From Scytonema sp035967975 (GTDB taxonomy: Bacteria; Cyanobacteriota; Cyanobacteriia; Cyanobacteriales; Nostocaceae): a DNA stretch of 64,000 nucleotides. Positions 44,863 through 54,108 of this stretch are shown here, in pieces. The stretch lies in the NCBI GenBank assembly GCA_035967975.1, contig JAWQFQ010000006.1, positions 36,229 to 100,228 on the forward strand. The letters are read 5' to 3'. Below the pieces are notes generated by a model, which saw nothing but the letters and a program-made list of their open reading frames with translations, did not search any database and was not told where the DNA came from. The translations under genes and the position numbers were made by a program. Position 1 is the first letter of the stretch. Every line of letters begins with the position of its first letter.

Positions 44863-44902
44863 TTAACCATTAGCCATTAGCCATTAGCCATTAGCCATTA
44901 GC
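44863..44902. repeat. Heptamer tandem repeat, unit CATTAGC
   Basis: About five contiguous CATTAGC heptamers directly before purM. Confidence 0.85.
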
Positions 44903-44919
44903 AACTAAAATTTTGACGA

Positions 44920-45948
44920 ATGGATTATAAGGATGCAGGAGTTGATGTTGAGGCTGGTCGGGAGTTTGTAAATCAAATTCGCAATTTGGTTCACAGCACT
45001 TTTAGACCGGAAGTACTTGGTGGTTTGGGTGGTTTTAGTGGCTGCTTTCAATTACCAAGTGGTTATCAGGAACCTGTTTTAGTTTCTGGGACTGATGGTG
45101 TAGGTACAAAGCTGAAAATTGCTCATGCTCTCAACACTCACAACACCGTTGGGATTGATTTGGTTGCGATGTGTGTAAACGATGTACTCACATCTGGCGC
45201 AGAACCACTGTTTTTCTTGGATTATTTGGCGACGGGTAAGCTGGAAAAAGAACAACTGACTCAGGTGGTGGCGGGTATAGCCTCTGGGTGTCAGCAGGCG
45301 GGATGCGCTTTATTGGGTGGAGAAACGGCAGAAATGCCCGGTTTTTATCAGGCGGGTGAGTATGATTTGGCTGGCTTTTGTGTGGGAATTGTTGAAAAAA
45401 GCCAAATGTTGGACGGTTCTCAGGTTCAAGTGGGGGATGTCGCGATCGCACTTCCAAGTTCTGGTGTCCACAGCAATGGCTTGAGCTTGGTGAGAAAGAT
45501 TATTAGTGAGAAAGGGTTTTCGTGGAGCGATCGCCCAAAGGAACTTGGGGTTCAAACATTAGGAGAGATTTTCCTGACACCGACAAGTATATACGTCAAA
45601 CCTGTACTTGCAGCCCGTCAAGCAGGTATAGAAATTCACGGTATGGCACATATTACGGGTGGAGGGTTACCTGAAAATTTACCCCGGTGTTTGGGTAAAG
45701 GTCAAGCTATTAATATTAATCCCAAAAGTTGGTCTATTCCGCCCGTATTCCAATGGTTAGCGGAGGCTGGGTCTGTGAGTTCTCAAGCCATGTACAACAC
45801 ATTCAACATGGGGATCGGATTTGTCCTGTTGGTACCTCCCTCTCAGGTGCAGCTAGCAATGACCTTCTTTAAGTCACAAAATGTTATGACTCATGTCATT
45901 GGTGAAGTGATTTCTGGTTCAGGGGAATTAATGGGATTACCAATTTAA
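44920..45948 (+). CDS. purM: Phosphoribosylformylglycinamidine cyclo-ligase (AIR synthetase)
   Basis: 342 residues, full length. It starts MDYKDAGVDVEAGREFV, the standard PurM opening. It has VSGTDGVGTKLKIA, GIDLVAMCVNDVLTSGAEPLF, LLGGETAEMPGFY, LPSSGVHSNGLSLVRKI and HITGGGLPENLPR. It uses ATP to close the imidazole ring of AIR in purine synthesis, in the cytoplasm. No other pur gene is adjacent. A heptamer array replaces the usual leader; no strong Shine-Dalgarno is seen. Confidence 0.97.
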   Translation: MDYKDAGVDVEAGREFVNQIRNLVHSTFRPEVLGGLGGFSGCFQLPSGYQEPVLVSGTDGVGTKLKIAHALNTHNTVGIDLVAMCVNDVLTSGAEPLFFLDYLATGKLEKEQLTQVVAGIASGCQQAGCALLGGETAEMPGFYQAGEYDLAGFCVGIVEKSQMLDGSQVQVGDVAIALPSSGVHSNGLSLVRKIISEKGFSWSDRPKELGVQTLGEIFLTPTSIYVKPVLAARQAGIEIHGMAHITGGGLPENLPRCLGKGQAININPKSWSIPPVFQWLAEAGSVSSQAMYNTFNMGIGFVLLVPPSQVQLAMTFFKSQNVMTHVIGEVISGSGELMGLPI

Positions 45949-46266
45949 ATAGTAACAATTAATACAAAATAATAACCCCATTTCTGTGGCTGTAACTAAT
46001 TTCATATACTAATTCAATATTTTCATTGTTGCAGAATGTAGCTTTAACGGATAGTTTGTGCAATATTTCTTACTTTTACTTATGAAAGAAATTAAAAATA
46101 CCCATGACTGAAAGTCTTTAAATTTGCTAACGTAGTCTTAACATATTGAAAAATTTTGCTAAAGATGCCCAGCCAACCTCTACCAATACACCTTATTTGT
46201 TGGTAGTCCATTCTGGGCTATCCATGTCGTGTCTCTAAGTATAAAAAATAAAATAAAGAGGTATTT
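45949..46266. other. Intergenic, no gene seen
   Basis: AT-rich spacer between purM and the PHP gene. No repeat, operator or RNA recognised; AAAGAGGT precedes the next ATG. Confidence 0.5.
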
Positions 46267-46953
46267 ATGACTATCAATGTTGCTGAGGTATCTGCTACTA
46301 GTGAAAAATTAAAGCAAGTATTCCAGAATATTAACGCACAAAGTTGTCCGACAAGTTTTAACTTTCATATGCACACCACTTATTCTGATGGAAAGTTGCA
46401 GCCAAGTACACTGATGGAGCAGGCTGTTACTATCGGTCTAAGAGGTCTGGCTATTACTGACCATCATAGTATAAGTGGATACGAAGTAGCTCAAGTCTGG
46501 CTAGAACAATGGAAGTGGAATAACCCAAATATAAAGGTTCCCGAACTTTGGAGTGGTGTAGAAATTAATGCCAATCTTCTCAACACAGAAGTTCATATTT
46601 TGGGTTATGCTTTTGACCCAGAACACTCTAGCATCAAACCCTATATTCAGAGAAAAATAATGACAGGAGATGCTTATCAAGCAGCTAACGTGATATCTGC
46701 TATTCATCAAGCGGACGGACTAGCTGTATTAGCACATCCAGCACGTTATAGGCGATCGCACTTTGAATTGATCCCCGCAGCAGCAGCTATTGGTATTGAT
46801 GGTGTTGAAACGTTCTACGCCTACGGAAATCCCAACCCTTGGACACCAAGTGTTTCGGAATCAATGCAGGTACAGCAGTTAGCTAGCAAGTACAATCTCT
46901 ATAATACCTGTGGTACGGATACTCATGGTTTAACTCTGCTCCAACGGTTATAA
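46267..46953 (+). CDS. PHP-domain metal-dependent phosphoesterase
   Basis: 228 residues. The PHP metal motifs are in order: FHMHTTYSDG (HxH), ITDHHS, GVEINAN, VLAHPAR and GTDTHG at the C-terminus. So the trinuclear metal site looks complete. Relatives include the RNase AM/TrpH group (about 280 residues); this one is shorter because it ends soon after the last motif. The substrate could be a 3',5'-nucleotide or a phosphate ester and cannot be fixed from sequence. GAGG lies 8 bases before the ATG. Confidence 0.85.
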   Translation: MTINVAEVSATSEKLKQVFQNINAQSCPTSFNFHMHTTYSDGKLQPSTLMEQAVTIGLRGLAITDHHSISGYEVAQVWLEQWKWNNPNIKVPELWSGVEINANLLNTEVHILGYAFDPEHSSIKPYIQRKIMTGDAYQAANVISAIHQADGLAVLAHPARYRRSHFELIPAAAAIGIDGVETFYAYGNPNPWTPSVSESMQVQQLASKYNLYNTCGTDTHGLTLLQRL

Positions 46954-47151
46954 TATGCTCGCCGTCTGAGACGATAAAACAGTAAATCAGCTGGGCAAAT
47001 AAACTAGCATCTACATAAAAATAGCTTTGATTGACAAACATAAAGCACGATATTGTTACTGAGTATAGTAAGTCACGTAAGTAGTTCACAACGTTGTAAC
47101 TTGATATCATCTACATTTGTCAGCCCTAGCAATTGATTGTTCAGGAGAAAG

Positions 47152-47496
47152 ATGTCTGATTTTCAAGATTTTTTGAAACATGAATTCGCGTATGTAGCTG
47201 TAGGAGAGTTTAAACCAGGTAAGTTTGAAGAAGCCAAGCAGCTTTACGAACGGGCTGTTGCGACTTACACTCACGGCTTCAAGGGAGCATATCTGCTGCA
47301 AGAACCAGGAACTGATAAAGGTATCGCGGTCATTTTTTGGGAGAATGTCGAAGATATGGATACCAACCACACGGAAGCCTACGACAACATCATGAAACAA
47401 ATGATGCCCTTATTTGTTAAAGCTCCCACAACTTTTTTCCATGAAGTCGTCTGTAAAATTGAGCCAAAAGTAGAGGAAGAGGCTGAGAGTAATTAA
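47152..47496 (+). CDS. Dimeric alpha-beta barrel protein (ABM-like), hypothetical
   Basis: 114 residues. AGGAG 4 bases before the ATG at 47152 fixes the start; the frame also runs to 47137. The pattern AYVAVGEFKPGKFEEAKQLY (strand-helix), GAYLLQEPGTDKGIAVIFWE (two strands) and ENVEDMDTNHTEAYDNIMKQ (helix) fits the ferredoxin-like ABM/Dabb fold. Many such proteins are monooxygenases or heme-handling enzymes, but no catalytic residues are identifiable. Acidic tail. Confidence 0.6.
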   Translation: MSDFQDFLKHEFAYVAVGEFKPGKFEEAKQLYERAVATYTHGFKGAYLLQEPGTDKGIAVIFWENVEDMDTNHTEAYDNIMKQMMPLFVKAPTTFFHEVVCKIEPKVEEEAESN

Positions 47497-47717
47497 CGGG
47501 TGTGGGGGTATAAGGGTGTAGGGGTGTAAGGGAAAATACTTTTCCTATCCCGTCTGTTTAAATACATATCGTCCCCCTGTACTTCACCCCTGTAAAGCTA
47601 CGCTTCACTTCCCCTCTCCGCAAGCGGGGAGGGGATTGAGGGGTGGGGTGCGATTAATGTGGAGTCATAACTAAGGCTATGGCTATAATTAGAGTCAGAA
47701 TATCTAAATGAATCGCT

Positions 47718-47975
47718 ATGTCAACCAAAACACTTGATATTAAACAATTACAAATCAGTGTGACTGAATTACTCTCTTTAATTCAAGATGACAAAGAGAT
47801 AGTCATTACTGAGGGTAATACTCCTGTTGCTATATTAACTGTACTTAATCCTATTGCTCAAATTAAGTTAGAATCAGAACAAGCACCTCAACCAGGATTG
47901 AACTTGGGTGCAATGATAATGACTGATGATTTTGACCAACCTTTATCAGATGACTTTTGGTTGCAAAATCCATGA
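47718..47975 (+). CDS. Type II antitoxin, Phd/YefM-like
   Basis: 85 residues. The N-terminal DNA-binding part has the Phd pattern (LDIKQLQISVTELLSLIQDD, EIVITEGNTPVAILTVL) and the C-terminus is acidic and flexible (MTDDFDQPLSDDFW), as expected for toxin wrapping. Its stop overlaps the ATG of a PIN-domain reading frame (ATGA), the usual antitoxin-toxin coupling. That toxin is broken, so the antitoxin is probably an orphan. Confidence 0.8.
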   Translation: MSTKTLDIKQLQISVTELLSLIQDDKEIVITEGNTPVAILTVLNPIAQIKLESEQAPQPGLNLGAMIMTDDFDQPLSDDFWLQNP

Positions 47976-48112
47976 ATTTGCTATTAGATACGCATACCTT
48001 TATTTGGTGGGATAGTGAGCCATCAAAGCTTTCTAAACGAGCATTAGAGTTGTTAATAGATAAGGATAATATTAGGTTCTTGAGTAATTATTCAGTCAAG
48101 GTAGAATGGTAG
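47972..48112 (+). pseudogene. Truncated PIN-domain toxin (VapC-like)
   Basis: 46 residues beginning MNLLLDTHTFIWWDSEPSKL and SKRALELLIDKDN, the normal start of a VapC-type PIN ribonuclease of about 130 residues, with the first catalytic Asp (LLDTH). The frame ends at TAG (48110), and a repeat palindrome follows 40 bases later with no further PIN sequence. Confidence 0.8.
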
Positions 48113-48151
48113 ATGATTCTATAGCAGTCCGCGTATCATTCCTGAGAAAAG

Positions 48152-48184
48152 AGAAACCCGGTATCTCGGAGATACCGGGTTTCT
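48152..48184. repeat. AGAAACCCGG palindrome
   Basis: AGAAACCCGGTATCTCGG ... GATACCGGGTTTCT, just after the broken toxin gene; perhaps inserted at the deletion point. Confidence 0.8.
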
Positions 48185-48382
48185 GGAGCGACGATTCATG
48201 CATCCTAAAAACCCTGTTTCTGTCATAGAGGGCGAACAACCGTACCCTGCTCTAAGGCTCCGCCAACGCCCCTACACCCCACACCCTGTATTTCTTCAAG
48301 ACCTCTTCACAAGTTCCTCATCTTTAGCGCTTAACTTTACAAGTGAAGCAGGTGCATATTCCACAATAGGAAATTGTTAATT

Positions 48383-51217
48383 ATGCAACAACTCACGGTA
48401 CGCACGCCCGACCGTGCTTATGATATTCTTCGTTCTGAGTACCGCCCTTTGGATGCTATCTTTGCGCCTAAGGCGATCGCAGTCATTGGCGCATCTGAAA
48501 GACCTGGTAGTGTAGGACGTACTCTATTATGGAATCTGATCACGAACTCTTTCGGTGGTACAGTTTACCCAGTTAATCCCCAAAGACGCAGTGTGTTAGG
48601 TATTAAAGCATATCCTAATATTGCTTCCGTACCAGAGCAAATAGATTTAGCCATAATTGCTACACCTGCTCCAACAGTTCCAGGTATTATCAGTGAGTGT
48701 GTGGATGCAGGGGTCAAAGGTACTATTGTCATCTCTGCGGGTTTCAAAGAAACAGGAGCTTCTGGGGTTGAATTAGAACGACAAGTGCTCGAACAAGTGC
48801 GTCGGGGTAAAATGCGGCTCATTGGACCTAACTGCTTGGGTGTCATGAACCCCGTTACGGGTCTAAATGCTACTTTTGCCAATGGTATGGCTCGTCCCGG
48901 TACAGTTGGTTTTATCAGCCAAAGTGGAGCGCTTTGCACGGCAATTCTGGATTGGAGTTTACGAGAAAATGTAGGTTTCAGCTCCTTTGTCTCCATTGGT
49001 TCGATGCTGGATGTCGATTGGGGAGATTTGATTTACTATCTTGGGGATAACCCTGAGACTGAAAGTATTGTTATTTACATGGAATCTATTGGCAACGCCC
49101 GTTCATTTCTCTCAGCAGCACGGGAAGTTGCTCTCACTAAACCTATTATTGTCATCAAAGCAGGTCGCACGGAAGCAGCTGCAAAAGCGGCTGCTTCCCA
49201 TACAGGAGCCTTAGCTGGTAGTGACGCGGTTCTTGATGCGGCTTTCCGTCGTTGTGGTGTGTTGCGAGTTAATGGTATTTCTGACCTATTTGATATGGCA
49301 GAAGTGCTAGCCAAGCAACCTCGTCCTAAAGGTCCCCGTCTGACCATCATTACCAATGCTGGGGGACCTGGTGTGCTAGCGACTGATACCCTCATTGCTA
49401 CAGGAGGAGAACTTGCAGACCTCTCTCCAGAAACCCATTCTTCTCTAGAGCAAATTCTGCCAGCAAATAGCAGTCATGGCAACCCCATAGATATATTAGG
49501 AGATGCCGATCCACAAAGATACACCAAAGCACTGGAAATTGCAGCCAGCGATCGCAACAGTCATGGGCTTTTGGTCATTCTCACACCGCAAGCAATGACT
49601 GACCCTACCCAAACAGCCAAACAGTTCCAATCCTCTGTAGAAAAATTAGAAGCAACCTCTCTACGTGGTAAACCCATTATCGCTAGTTGGATGGGAGGAA
49701 ATGACGTATCAGAAGGAGAAGCAATTCTGAACAAAGCAGGTATTCCTACATACGCTTACCCAGATGCTGCAGCTCGCGTATTTAGTTATATGTGGAAATA
49801 TAGCTATAACCTGCGGGCTATTTATGAAACCCCGGTTTTACCAGAAACTTCCAAAGATGGTATACCAAACCGTCCCCTCGTGGAGGAAATTATTAACAAT
49901 GTCCATAAGGACAACCGCACTCTCTTAACCGAGTTTGAGTCAAAACAGTTGCTAGCCGCTTACGGTATTCCTACGGTACAGACACATATGGCTGCAACAG
50001 AAGAAGAAGCAGTCGCCAGTGCAGAAGCCATTGGCTATCCCGTTGTTCTAAAACTGCACTCAAAAACCATAACCCACAAAACCGATGTTGGTGGTGTCAA
50101 ATTAAACCTTACCGATGCTGATGCAGTCCGAGATGCTTATCATTCCATTAAAACCTCAGTCGCAAATTGGGAAGTGCAACAAGAGAACACTGAGACTTTG
50201 GAATACAGAGAAAACTCCCCCACTTCCTTCCTAGGAGTCACCGTCCAACCAATGGTGAAACTAGATGGTTACGAACTGATTATTGGAAGTAGTCTCGACC
50301 CGCAATTTGGACCCGTGCTGCTGTTTGGAACTGGCGGACAATTGGTAGAAGTGTTCAGCGATCGCTCCATTGCCCTCCCACCACTCAATAGCACTTTAGC
50401 ACGGCGGATGATGGAACAAACCCGAATATACAAAGCACTTCAAGGAGTTCGGGGTCGCCAGCCAGTAGATATGAAAGCATTAGAGCAACTGCTAGTCAGA
50501 TTTAGTCAACTTGTTGTCGAGCAACCCTGGATCAAAGAAATTGACATCAACCCACTATTAGCAAAACCAATTACAGAGAGTGATGAATCTTCTCCACACC
50601 CCACACTGACTGCTCTTGATGCTCGGATTGTGTTACATGATGCAGTCACTCCTGTTGAAGAACTACCCAAACCAGCCATTCGCCCCTATCCAACCCAATA
50701 CGTTACACCTTGGACATTAAAAGATGGTACTTCCGTGACCATCCGCCCCATTCGACCAGAAGATGAGCCTTTGTTGGTGCAGTTTCATAAAACACTGTCC
50801 GAAGAAAGCGTTTATTTCCGCTACTTCCATCTCATTAAACTTAACACCAGAGTTGCCCACGAACGTCTCACCCGTATATGCTTTATTGATTATGAGCGTG
50901 AAATGGCGCTCGTCGCTGACCATACAAATCCAGAAACTGGACAGCATCAAATTCTTGCTGTTGGTCGGTTAAGCAAACTGCATGGTAAGAACGAAGCAGA
51001 ATTTGCCATGTTGGTTAGCGACCCATTCCAGTGTAAAGGATTAGGTACTGAGTTGCTGCAGCGGCTAATACAAGTAGGTCGCGATGAAAATTTAGAGCGG
51101 ATTTCAGCCGAAATCTTGTCAGAAAATCATGGAATGCAACGGGTATCCGAAAAACTAGGCTTCCGCATCTCTCGCAGTGCAGAAGCCTCTGTAGTAAAGG
51201 CGGAACTGAATTTGTAA
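48383..51217 (+). CDS. NDP-forming acyl-CoA synthetase-like/GNAT fusion (Pat-like protein acetyltransferase)
   Basis: 944 residues from the ATG at 48383; a TTG at 48374 is unlikely. Domains: CoA-binding (about 15-140, IAVIGASERPGSVGRTLLWN), succinyl-CoA-ligase-like (about 150-470, including AAASHTGALAGSDAVLDAAF), ATP-grasp (about 500-735, YPVVLKLHSKTITHKTDVGG, PWIKEIDINPLLA) and C-terminal GNAT (about 770-940, VTIRPIRPEDEPLL, DPFQCKGLGTELLQRLI). This is the architecture of Pat/YfiQ lysine acetyltransferases, which acetylate and inactivate acetyl-CoA synthetase and others. Whether the ligase part is catalytic is open. Single gene. Confidence 0.93.
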   Translation: MQQLTVRTPDRAYDILRSEYRPLDAIFAPKAIAVIGASERPGSVGRTLLWNLITNSFGGTVYPVNPQRRSVLGIKAYPNIASVPEQIDLAIIATPAPTVPGIISECVDAGVKGTIVISAGFKETGASGVELERQVLEQVRRGKMRLIGPNCLGVMNPVTGLNATFANGMARPGTVGFISQSGALCTAILDWSLRENVGFSSFVSIGSMLDVDWGDLIYYLGDNPETESIVIYMESIGNARSFLSAAREVALTKPIIVIKAGRTEAAAKAAASHTGALAGSDAVLDAAFRRCGVLRVNGISDLFDMAEVLAKQPRPKGPRLTIITNAGGPGVLATDTLIATGGELADLSPETHSSLEQILPANSSHGNPIDILGDADPQRYTKALEIAASDRNSHGLLVILTPQAMTDPTQTAKQFQSSVEKLEATSLRGKPIIASWMGGNDVSEGEAILNKAGIPTYAYPDAAARVFSYMWKYSYNLRAIYETPVLPETSKDGIPNRPLVEEIINNVHKDNRTLLTEFESKQLLAAYGIPTVQTHMAATEEEAVASAEAIGYPVVLKLHSKTITHKTDVGGVKLNLTDADAVRDAYHSIKTSVANWEVQQENTETLEYRENSPTSFLGVTVQPMVKLDGYELIIGSSLDPQFGPVLLFGTGGQLVEVFSDRSIALPPLNSTLARRMMEQTRIYKALQGVRGRQPVDMKALEQLLVRFSQLVVEQPWIKEIDINPLLAKPITESDESSPHPTLTALDARIVLHDAVTPVEELPKPAIRPYPTQYVTPWTLKDGTSVTIRPIRPEDEPLLVQFHKTLSEESVYFRYFHLIKLNTRVAHERLTRICFIDYEREMALVADHTNPETGQHQILAVGRLSKLHGKNEAEFAMLVSDPFQCKGLGTELLQRLIQVGRDENLERISAEILSENHGMQRVSEKLGFRISRSAEASVVKAELNL

Positions 51218-51242
51218 ATTGTTCAACGTTAACAGTTAAAAG

Positions 51243-51599
51243 TTAACCAAACCAATGAGAGGGAGAACAGCTAGCATCAACTTCTTCTGGAATGTGATGG
51301 CTCAGTTCTTTCTCTTTCTGGTTAAAAATTTTTTCAATTTCTTGATGAATCAAAGATATAATACAGGATTTTTCTTTCAATGAACCAGGTAAAGAATTGA
51401 AGTGAATAGATGGTTTTTGAGCATCATCAAGAACTGCATAGTAACTGGAGATTTGGCTTAAAACATGAGCAATGAGTTCTTGACGCACATCAGGAATTGA
51501 AAAAGCTTGCTGATAGGGATGATGAGGGTATGTTTCCAAAATCTCCTCTATTTCTGCTGCAACCGCAGGCAGGGTTAAATTAACAATAGTTTTCGTCAT
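51243..51599 (-). CDS. ComFB family protein
   Basis: 118 residues. The ATG at 51599 is fixed by GGAGG 7 bases before it; the frame runs on to 51665 without support. The N-terminus MTKTIVNLTLPAVAAEIEEI and the block TYPHHPYQQAFSIPDVRQEL then IAHVLSQI are typical of cyanobacterial late-competence ComFB-like proteins. Members of this family have been reported to bind cyclic dinucleotides and to affect natural competence and motility; whether this one does is not known. Convergent with the Pat-like gene. Confidence 0.8.
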   Translation of the reverse strand: MTKTIVNLTLPAVAAEIEEILETYPHHPYQQAFSIPDVRQELIAHVLSQISSYYAVLDDAQKPSIHFNSLPGSLKEKSCIISLIHQEIEKIFNQKEKELSHHIPEEVDASCSPSHWFG

Positions 51600-52232
51600 G
51601 ATGCAGCCTCCGTGACCCTGAACGATTACTGGGGGCTGGGAACATTCCCCACAAATGAAAAACACTTCTCCCTAACCGCTCGACAAAGTCTTCTCAGATC
51701 TACTCACGTATGAGCAAATCTATTCAACCGGAAAGATAGCGGTCAATCTTTCCTCCCCTAACCTCTACTTTTAAAGTTAAGTAGAAATTATGAGGAACTT
51801 GTGAAGTTGCATGAATAGTTCAGTAAATTTATGGAAAGGAATGTTAAGTATACGTAAATAGAGCGTAGCGAATGCCTCGCACGCTACGCGATCGCGAAAA
51901 CCAAATGCAACCGAGGTTTACGCTCAACCCAAATAGAATCTCTCTTCATAAGACTAGAGCGCCAGTACAGTATTCACTCGTTGGGCTAAAAAACTTGGAA
52001 TAGTCGTCAAAAAGACAAATCTTTCGTTGAGCCAACCTAAAGACACCGAGTTTCTGCGATTCCTATACCGATACTCTAGTTATATATGGTACTATCGCTA
52101 TGTGTCATGGTTATGGAAACCAACAACACGCATTTTATCCTTCTTCTTGCAGCATAGCTGTCTTCTGTCTATCTGTCTTTGTAGAGTCTGAAATCTCAGT
52201 TCAACATATTGTGTCAATTGTCAACTAAAATC
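51600..52232. other. Intergenic, no gene seen
   Basis: Holds one dispersed GC-rich repeat with a GCGTAGCG/CGCTACGC stem and an adjoining HIP1 site (about 51867-51897). Promoters of ComFB (leftward) and MscS (rightward) must lie here. No RNA gene recognised. Confidence 0.5.
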
Positions 52233-53864
52233 ATGATTCATTTTTTATTAGCTCAAAATACTCTTATACAGGTGCCACAGAATTTGCCTTCAATCCCGCT
52301 TCCGAATCCTTGGAAGATGTTAATAACGAATGCAGTGATAATCCTTGCATCATATATTTTTATCTTTTACATTCTTCGCCTCTGGTTTCGTCAATTTCGC
52401 TCAGATGCAGCGATTATGACGCTGAACATCTCTAAAATACCCGCCTTAATTGTTAGTATTCTCCTCAGTCTGAAACTCTTTTTAGTGTCACTAGGGACAA
52501 GCGATCTGGTGACAACGATTCAAAAAAGTTTCTCTGCAATCATTATCATTACATTAACTTTTTGGCTAGTCCGTTTTATTACCAACGTAGTTGTCTACTA
52601 TCTACAAGAATTTGCCGAGAAAAGTGAAGTCCAGTGGGATGATGTTGTAGTACCACTGCTGCAAAATACCCTACCAGTTATTATTTATCTAGTTGGAGGG
52701 TTACTCTGTCTCCAAGCTTTTGGACTAAATTTAACTGGATTATGGGTAGCTGTAGGAGGAGCAGCCTTTATTCTCGGTTTTGCCTTACAAGATATTTTGG
52801 GGAATTTTTTTGCTGGTGTGGTGTTATTGATTGATTCGCCCTTCCGCTTTGGTGATGTTGTGACTCTAGGGGATGGTAACCCAGCAATTATCAAGAAAGT
52901 TGGGTTACGGTTGACGACCTTGTATGTAATTGATAAACACTGTGATTTATATGTACCCAACAATTCAATTCAAAGTCAATCGATTCTTAACTTAAGTCGT
53001 CCCACATCCCATTACTACTACACCCTTTCCTTTCCTGTCAAGAGTGATGCCGATCCATCTCGTGTGATTGAACTGATGCTGTCAGTCATTCTTGCTCATC
53101 CGGATACCTTAGGCAAAGTGGAACGCAAGCTGCAAGTGCTAGATGAATATTTCGGAATGTCGGAAGATCCAACTAAAGCAGTTGAGAAGCGAGAAGCTGG
53201 ACGTTTACGATTATTGGCTGAGAAAGATGTCAATGCTCTGTTAACAAAGGTCGAACAAACATTTGATGATATTTCACTAACAATTTCTCACATGGAAGAG
53301 GGTGGTTTAGATAAAGAAGAGATTAGAAACCTTCAGCGCGATTTTATGGATGTTTGTCAAATGATAGGGATGGAGGTGTTATCCGATCGCTTAATTAGGA
53401 GCAAACGTATGTGGTTGCAGGAATCTCCCAAAGCAGTCACTGGGGAGGGAACGCTGATTGGTTTAATCCGCCATTGGTATCAATGCTGGCTAAAAGACCC
53501 GGATTTGCTCTATGAGGATCGAGTTCAGCTACCAAAGTATTGGGAGCAAAAGATTAATCTACTAAAGATCAAGCTCAACAAACTCTTTATACAAGTGAGT
53601 AAGGCTTCTACCGACGATACTCGCTTAGATGATGGCATGAAATCTCTACGGATGTGGATGCAGGAAAATTTCAAAACGACTCGCAATGAATGGCAAGAAC
53701 CTAAAATTTGGGTTAGCGAAATTCAACAAGCAGAGCGAAATTTTAGCGTTAAGTTTTACGTGGACGATATTACCTTAGAACACTGCGAACGGGGTGTGAG
53801 AATTAAGAGTGAAGTCAATCGAGAATTGACTTGGCAATTAAGACGGTCTTACCTTTCTTTATAG
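52233..53864 (+). CDS. MscS-family mechanosensitive ion channel
   Basis: 543 residues from the ATG (MIHFLLAQNTL); a TTG at 52209 would add eight. Four or so N-terminal helices (about 30-175) end in the MscS pore region VAVGGAAFILGFALQDILGN and the beta domain FRFGDVVTLGDG, LRLTTLYVIDKHCDLYVPNN. The C-terminal 300 residues form a long, charged, helix-rich cytoplasmic extension much longer than in E. coli MscS. Not a close paralogue of the channel at 22710, whose extra residues are N-terminal. Confidence 0.9.
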   Translation: MIHFLLAQNTLIQVPQNLPSIPLPNPWKMLITNAVIILASYIFIFYILRLWFRQFRSDAAIMTLNISKIPALIVSILLSLKLFLVSLGTSDLVTTIQKSFSAIIIITLTFWLVRFITNVVVYYLQEFAEKSEVQWDDVVVPLLQNTLPVIIYLVGGLLCLQAFGLNLTGLWVAVGGAAFILGFALQDILGNFFAGVVLLIDSPFRFGDVVTLGDGNPAIIKKVGLRLTTLYVIDKHCDLYVPNNSIQSQSILNLSRPTSHYYYTLSFPVKSDADPSRVIELMLSVILAHPDTLGKVERKLQVLDEYFGMSEDPTKAVEKREAGRLRLLAEKDVNALLTKVEQTFDDISLTISHMEEGGLDKEEIRNLQRDFMDVCQMIGMEVLSDRLIRSKRMWLQESPKAVTGEGTLIGLIRHWYQCWLKDPDLLYEDRVQLPKYWEQKINLLKIKLNKLFIQVSKASTDDTRLDDGMKSLRMWMQENFKTTRNEWQEPKIWVSEIQQAERNFSVKFYVDDITLEHCERGVRIKSEVNRELTWQLRRSYLSL

Positions 53865-53910
53865 GGAGAACAATCAATACCGCGATGGTTTTCAAGAGCT
53901 GAGGTATGCT

Positions 53911-54105
53911 GAAACCCGGTTTCTTCAAGAAACCGGGTTTCTATAGCGATTCTCGGTTGGGTGCCCTAAGGGGGTTCCAAATCAAAAAGTCTTCAAAAAT
54001 TTCTTGTGGTGCGGGCGTCTCGCCCGCCTCCGCTCGTTCACAGGGGAGGACGCCCGCCTCCGCTCGTTCACGAGGGAGGACGCCCATACCACAAGATGAA
54101 GAAAG
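53911..54105. repeat. AGAAACCCGG palindrome plus MITE-like element
   Basis: GAAACCCGGTTTCTTCAAG ... (53911-53942), then a longer element (about 53965-54105). It starts GGGGGTTCCAAATCAAAAAG, passes TTGTGGTGCGGGCGTCTCG and a duplicated GCCTCCGCTCGTTCAC unit, and ends CCACAAGATGAAG ... AGTCCCT. Confidence 0.7.
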
Positions 54106-54108
54106 TCC

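Noticed and set aside
44863..44902. Heptamer array as a CRISPR-like repeat
   Set aside because: Units are contiguous 7-mers with no spacers; these are STRRs. No CRISPR array or cas gene was seen anywhere in the window.
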